Shown: piece after piece, positions 18,462 to 23,385 of the stretch
How the letters are laid out: every line of letters begins with the position of its first letter
Numbering within the stretch: position 1 is the stretch's first letter
From: Chlorokybus atmophyticus
Taxonomy: Eukaryota > Streptophyta > Chlorokybophyceae > Chlorokybales > Chlorokybaceae
NCBI GenBank assembly: GCA_009103225.1
Contig: RHPI01000560.1
Location: 33,129 to 56,513 of the forward strand
Length of the DNA stretch: 23,385 nt
Reading direction: 5' to 3'
Program-made: the position numbers and the translations under genes
Notes under the pieces: generated by a model
The model's database searches: none
What the model saw: only the letters and a program-made list of their open reading frames with translations
Told to the model about the DNA's origin: nothing

Positions 18462-18839
18462 TGTTGGAGTTTAGGCTTTGGTTTAGCCGTCCTTAGACTC
18501 CAGTCCAGTCATGTTTTGTCAGAATCTGACAGTTCTGACTTTAACCGTTTAGGGCTATTTTAGGGTCTGATATCTCTTAGACCCGCCTTGTATACTATTT
18601 TTAGCTTGTATATCGAGTTCTTAGTAGTTGTGACCGTTATTGGGTATTAGGGGACGCCCACACACGTTTAACGTGGTTCACTTTGCTTGTGCTTGAGTCT
18701 GGTGGCGGCGGTAGCCTTGCCCTAAGCGTGGTCTGGACTGGTTGGGTTTGGCGTGGTCTAATCTGGTCTTTGTTGCTTGCACAGATGGTTTGAGGGTGTT
18801 GTGTTGCGTGTCTACGTCTAGGAAGCTTGCATCTCAACA
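18462..18839 (+). repeat. 3' LTR of the Copia element
   Basis: About 28 bases after the pol stop, a short purine stretch (GTGGGAG) precedes TGTTGGAG, the usual polypurine tract/LTR junction of Copia elements. The 378-bp segment ends ...TCTCAACA, so it has TG...CA ends with 5-bp inverted termini TGTTG/CAACA. A TATACT motif lies near 18593. No second LTR is in the window, so it cannot be dated by LTR divergence. Confidence 0.75.
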
Positions 18840-19060
18840 GGCTGTTGTTAGGCTGTTGTCACATCATGTGATCATCAACAGTCGCCAATGCCATTGAACA
18901 TGCCTGGATAGTTGCCAATGAATTGTAGGCTATTTTTGCTGACAATCATCAATGCTTTGCATTTTTGAATGTCAGCAATATTATAGTTGTCAATGCAGTT
19001 TATTGACTTTGACATGACAGTCGCCAACAGCCTGTACTGACCATTCTATTTCCTAAGCAG

Positions 19061-19875
19061 GCTGCTGGGGCGATATTTAACTGTGAAGATAAGGAAGCCG
19101 CCGCCATGGACTTGCAGATTGCAGCGACGATTGTATGCAACACCAAGCCCAACGCCCCCACTAGAGAGGAGGCAATGGACATGTATGAGTACTACCACCA
19201 CATCGAGCACGCGCTGTTTCCCAATGATCACCAGTTTACATTCAAGGACCCCGACAGAACGGAGTGTGTGCCAGACGAGATGATCTTGGGAGCCATTGTT
19301 TGCTTTGCTGCGAGTAAAAAGTGGTCGGTGGCGAACAAATATGTTGAAGGAGGGTGCGAGTGGGGATCCAATCGCAAACTACCAGGTATGCATACTTCAT
19401 TGCAGCAAGTTGAGGACAGTCCTTTGCTAGTTTACAAGTGATGACTTGGTACAATGCAGGGCTTATAAGCGAGGCATAGAAGAGAACGCCTTTCCTGCCC
19501 AAGAGGCACTGGATGCAACAGCCCTCGTCATCCTCCTAGGTGGGTGCATAGCTATGATATGGTCAAGTTATGTAATAAAACATGTATATGTGTTTCAATG
19601 TATAGCATTGAAACATACATACAAGAGTACATTGTACGTGTCAATGCATTCTGTGTTGTGTAAGCACATAACATTACAGATGATGTGCAGAGTTTAACAA
19701 GCACGCGCTGAGTGTTTGCAAGAGGGGCTGTCGAGCAAGGTGTTGCGGGGGGGTTCACATTGGGGCTGAATCAATCACAGAGAGCACAAGTCTGGCTTCC
19801 AGGCTAAAGTGCTCGCAACACAACAGACTGCTGCTGTTAACTGCTCCTGTTAACCGCAGCGTGGAATGCATGTAA
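19061..19875 (+). CDS. Three-exon gene of unknown function, possibly missing 5' exon
   Basis: From the ATG at 19106 (good context GCCGCCATGG) the exons 19106-19353, 19460-19539 and 19691-19875 join in consistent phase into 170 residues. Exon 1 reads MDLQIAATIVCNTKPNAPTR..., with EYYHHIEHALFPNDHQFTF and ILGAIVCFAASKKWSVANKY. Exon 2 has YKRGIEENAFPAQEALDATA. Exon 3 is Cys/Arg-rich (VCKRGCRARCCGG). The exon 1 donor chosen is GG|GTGCGA; the more obvious CAG|GTATGC at 19385 gives a premature stop in exon 2. The frame is open 45 bases upstream of the ATG to TTTCCTAAGCAG at 19060, which looks like an acceptor, so an earlier exon may exist or may have been displaced; a Copia LTR ends about 220 bp upstream. 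No family recognised. Confidence 0.5.
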
Positions 19876-19979
19876 GAGACTGTAGGTACAGTTTCCACAC
19901 TAGCTTGACACCGATGGGCTGTCGTATGACAGTCTTTACAGCATTTTTATGAATTGTATGAGTGGCGGATTGTATGCAC

Positions 19980-20670
19980 CAGGTATGGTGCATGCACCGG
20001 TGTTGAGACCATGCATGCCTTGAATTGATGTGACATCATGACAGACCATGCATGGTGCGACTGTCAACCAGACCATGTATGGTGCGTTGTATGTTAGGAC
20101 CATGCATGGTGCCGCTTGTGGACCATGTATGCACAACAATGTCTGTAACCATGGACCATCATGGTGCGATTGTCAACGGGACCATGTATGGTGCTTTGTA
20201 CGGTAGGACCATACATGGTCGCTTGTGGACCATGTATGCCCAACAATGTCCGTAACCATGTACAATGCATGGTGTGACTGTTGACCAGATTGGCACCATA
20301 CGTGGTTCATTGTGTCAGGAGGGCAGCACACCATGCACGGCGTTTACAACGTTAATTAACATCAGAGACTTCCGGTCCGTATCCAGTGTTCATGCATGGT
20401 GCGACTATCAATTACCAGACATGTGGGATTATGAAACCATGCCCGGTCCACTATGCCAGGGGGCATTGCACCATACATGGTCCTTACAACCTCATACAAA
20501 CAGGTCACCATACATTGTGCGACCCCGACAAAACATGGCTTCATTCACTTAAAACTTTAGACCATGCATAGTCCGGCTGTCATTGACAGATGGACCATAT
20601 ATGGTCCACCGATTTCACTTAGCAAGGGAAAATGTTGGTCCGAAGGCACGGACCATTCCTGGTCCTTTGG
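19980..20670. repeat. Minisatellite of ACCATGCATGGT-type palindromic modules
   Basis: Many near-copies of the palindrome ACCATGCATGGT (often GGACCATnnATGGTCC) are strung together. Within 20045-20280 a larger unit of about 109 bp repeats: GGTGCGACTGTCAAC, GGTGCGATTGTCAAC and GGTGTGACTGTTGAC begin at 20054, 20163 and 20271. Copies to the right are more diverged, with late ones at about 20595 (GGACCATATATGGTCC) and 20658. Short frames here only reflect the repeat. Confidence 0.85.
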
Positions 20671-22867
20671 CGTCAATCCGTGTGCTTGCCTTAAGACCGC
20701 AACAACATGCACACCTGCTCGAACCTGTAGCGGCTGGAGGCAGACAAGGCAATAACAACCAGCGAATATATACTGTGCAGTTGGTAATGCAAGTAAATCT
20801 TGCCCAGCACAGCTCCCCTACTGTCTATGATAGTGAAGAAATGTGCGAATAGGCAATAGTGGGGTGAGGCACAACGGTTGATCTACCGGTAGTTGTAAAG
20901 GTATATAAATTAGAAATGCTAATGCATGTTATGCATTCCCAATACGGTGATCTCGTGAATGAGCACAGAATAGATTTCTCAAAGTTGGTGCTAAGTCGCT
21001 CTCAATGCTCTTGGTATGCACCTCAACCGTGATACTGTAGACACGCATGGCACAGTAGCGTACAGATTGCTGGTGTAGCGAGAGTATGGTCAGCTTCTAG
21101 CAGTATGGTAGCGCTGGGGCGGTTGCAATGTAGACGAGATGATGGCAGGCTTCTTAACATGCGTGCATTGTGCTCGTAACACCAACCCACTTTCACAACG
21201 TCCGCACTCCTAAAGCAAGAACCACTGCTATTGCCCAAAGTTCTAACAAGAGCATACACTTTCAAGAAAAGTGTCGCTTTTAAAAGCTAACAGCGAGGTA
21301 TGGAAAGGACTTGCATTTTTCCACTGGCTAGTTGAAAATGCTAATTGGGTACTTCTACTACTGTTCAATTACATGAACTGTAACTGCCGCATCTGTTCGT
21401 CTCCTTGCATCCGGTCCGTTGATTCGCGCGAGAAGTCCCTCGAAGTCTCGCGGCTCTTGAGTCGTCGATGTTGATTGTGGCTTACCCTAGTGTGGATCGG
21501 GTTCGGGCTCCGGTCTTATCAGCAGAGAAGGCAACACTGAACGGAGTAGACAACCTGACCATGACCATAAGCATGTGCACTGATGTCACATAAGGCCTCA
21601 CGGACTCGACCATAAAGACTTAGGTGGGTTCTCATTTCAAGTTCTTGTTTTTTTTTGTGGCTCATTATTACCCACTTCATGACAACTGATTAGTGCATGA
21701 TGGCGGCGGCGGATACCACCGGTATGGCGGGTGTCCAAAGGCGTTATACATGGCCAAGCAGGGCTGATGCGGGCACCGCCGTGGATGCGGGCACCGCCGT
21801 GCGGGTCTCATTGCAAGCGTGGCGGGGGTGACACAAGGGGTCCTTCTTGTGTGTTGGGTACCGGTGGATGAGGATGATTACAATGACGAGAACGTCCCCC
21901 TCCCTTCCCTGTGCTGGACTCCTGCCCGCCGCCATGACCGTCAGGTGCTGCACTTGTACCATGAAGGCGAGTGGGGCGACTGGGTGGGTCCCATATGGGA
22001 GCCCATAATTTGGGTGGGTGGTATACCACCCATGAAGCTACACGCTCAAGGTGATCACCCTGAGCGTGTAACTTGCATGAGACTCCAAGTTGATCATGCT
22101 GGAACTTGTACAACAGCAGCAGTTTGTTTATGTTGACCTTGTGAAGAAATGTTCATGCTCACAGAGGTGTATTACACCTCATTGAGCATGAATTGCTGTA
22201 ATGTTGCCTGCAAAGTTTACAGACAATTTCACAGCAACATGTAAGCTTGTTGTGGATTGCCTGGGTTTATGTGCTGGGTAGCAAATCTATTTATAAGTGG
22301 CGAGTTTGTCTGATGAAGCAGTTTCATGGATACATGCATGTAGTTGATGAAGCTGACAAGCGCACATACAACCTGCCCATGAACATCTGTATGCCATAAC
22401 ATAATGCACATTCAAAAGCCGAACGCTCAGTTTATGTTCTACAAACCTCGTCCCGAAAAACACTTGGCAGCAGCAATGTACCATTACAGTAGGAGCCAGA
22501 GATGGACAGAATATTAATAACATTGCTCGTCATTATTACTATCTTATGCATTGTCTTGCATTTCCTCATAAAACAACATCTACCTACCGTAGGTGGCATT
22601 ATATACTACCACAACTCTTTGTATGTCGATCATGCATACTCCAACGTCTACCATAGCATGCGCCTCGTACTGTGCGCGAAGTTTGCTATCATTTGGTGCT
22701 GTTTGGTGCACGCAAGAAGAGGTTTACTACTACATACCATGGGACTTCATCTTACCAGCGCCAGTTCCTGTTGATGTCACAACAGTGCAGCTGAGCTTAT
22801 TGCCATCATCGCTCCTCTCTGAGGAGGAGGCTCCTGCATTGGAGGGAGCGACACTCACCCGCGCATG
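20671..22867. other. No recognised gene; spacer downstream of the second vWD-like gene
   Basis: Frames are short. One plus-strand frame at 22502-22774 (90 residues) starts with a hydrophobic segment (ILITLLVIITILCIVLHFLI) that could be a membrane helix, but it has no other support. A T-run occurs near 21650. The palindromes at 21989-22192 are the only clear structure. Confidence 0.4.
21989..22192. repeat. Cluster of four palindromes
   Basis: TCCCATATGGGA (21989-22000) and TGGGTGGTATACCACCCA (22015-22032) are perfect palindromes. The 32 bases at 22039-22070, centred on GTGATCAC, are palindromic but for one base pair. At 22152-22192, TTCATGCTCA pairs with TGAGCATGAA, and inside it GAGGTGTA pairs with TACACCTC, around a single-base loop. 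Confidence 0.8.
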
Positions 22868-23267
22868 TTACTCTTTACCCGCGCGCATGGTGCTGTAGCC
22901 CATTCTGGCCTGCTGCCTGGCCTTGCTGGTGGCGATCTTGCCCTGGATGAGGCTGCGGCGGTAGCTGCTGCTGCTGCCATAGCCACCAGGAATGGCCACC
23001 TTCTCCTCCTCCTCCTCCAGGGCCATCAGGGCTGGCATTCGTGCGGTGAACTCCTCCACGCCGAAGATGTCTGCCACCTCTGCGCATGGCACAACATCCG
23101 TATGAGCGAGATGACATTCGTTGCGATTGTGAGTGCGTGTGACATGTGACTATGTGCGCACGCACCATAGTCTGCTTCAGTGCCATAGAGGAGGCCTAAG
23201 CCGTGCTCGTTTGTGCCGTGGGTGACAGGCACGCCATTGCTGTCGTAGCGGACGCGCACGGTTTGCC
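22868..23267 (-). CDS. Second vWD-like gene, last two exons (runs off the window)
   Basis: Exons 23267-23166 and 23079-22868 match exons 4 and 5 of the gene at 2816-4405 in length, splice phase (phase 1 on both sides) and sequence. Exon 4 starts GQTVRVRYDSNGVPVTHGTN and ends in EADY. Exon 5 reads VADIFGVEEFTARM, has a Ser run shortened by two, and ends TMRAGKE before TAA. The upstream exons lie beyond 23385. Both copies are on the same strand about 20 kb apart and keep an open frame, so this one may be functional. It carries the C-terminal part of the vWD-like protein (from GQT onward). Confidence 0.85.
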
Positions 23268-23290
23268 CTGGACAAGTTGACATGATCAGC

Positions 23291-23385
<95 letters not shown>
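23291..23385. repeat. (CA)n(GA)n microsatellite at the window edge
   Basis: Ten bases of CA repeat lead into at least 85 bases of uninterrupted GA, cut by the window end. It sits in the intron upstream of exon 4 of the second vWD-like gene, matching 3241-3297 in the first copy but already longer. Confidence 0.97.

Noticed and set aside
19980-20670. CRISPR array
   Set aside because: Repeats are palindromic, variable and without unique spacers of constant length, and the DNA is eukaryotic.
22502-22774. Small membrane protein
   Set aside because: One hydrophobic stretch in AT-rich DNA, no homology recognised and no supporting splice or promoter signals; left as a remark only.

Overview
The window looks like nuclear DNA from a eukaryote. 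Coding regions are split by short GT-AG (and one GC-AG) introns. Spacers are rich in microsatellites and palindromes, and most of the middle is transposable-element debris. No prokaryotic operons, rRNA or canonical tRNA genes were seen. A green-lineage alga is my best guess, from the style of the von Willebrand D (vWD)-like genes and the retroelement content, but the sequence alone does not prove it.

Layout. 1-840: spacer with two hairpins. 863-1413 (+): small two-exon gene with an acidic tail and a frame conflict. About 1983-2060 (-): relic exon of the vWD-like family. 2816-4405 (-): five-exon gene for a secreted Cys-rich/vWD-like protein, with a perfect 49-bp palindrome carrying a TATA motif upstream. 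4740-6100: AT-rich spacer. About 6500-9070 (+): decayed Helitron-like element with Rep-domain traces and a Pif1 helicase in several frames. 9656-10388 (-): possible three-exon gene, faintly tektin-like. 10390-12180: unassigned, with hairpins. 12233-16899 (+): Gypsy-type LTR retroelement with gag, protease, a cytosine-C5 DNA methyltransferase-like domain and the start of reverse transcriptase, where it is cut off. 16900-17690: AT-rich DNA with two tRNA-B-box-like motifs. 17676-18839 (+): 3' end of a Copia element (RNase H plus one LTR). 19061-19875 (+): three-exon gene of unknown function. 19980-20670: minisatellite of near-palindromic ACCATGCATGGT modules. 20670-22867: no recognisable gene, but a cluster of palindromes. 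22868-23385 (-): 3' end of a second vWD-like gene, running off the window with the same intronic GA microsatellite as the first.

How it fits together. The likely host genes are the vWD-like family (two copies and a relic, all on the minus strand) and two or three small genes. A Helitron, a Gypsy and a Copia element lie between the two vWD-like copies. The most notable object is the Gypsy element. Its pol carries a DNA methyltransferase module between protease and reverse transcriptase, with a Glu-Cys-Gln catalytic motif instead of Pro-Cys-Gln. An in-frame stop interrupts the module, and reverse transcriptase ends after its first ~100 residues, so this copy is dead but documents the architecture.
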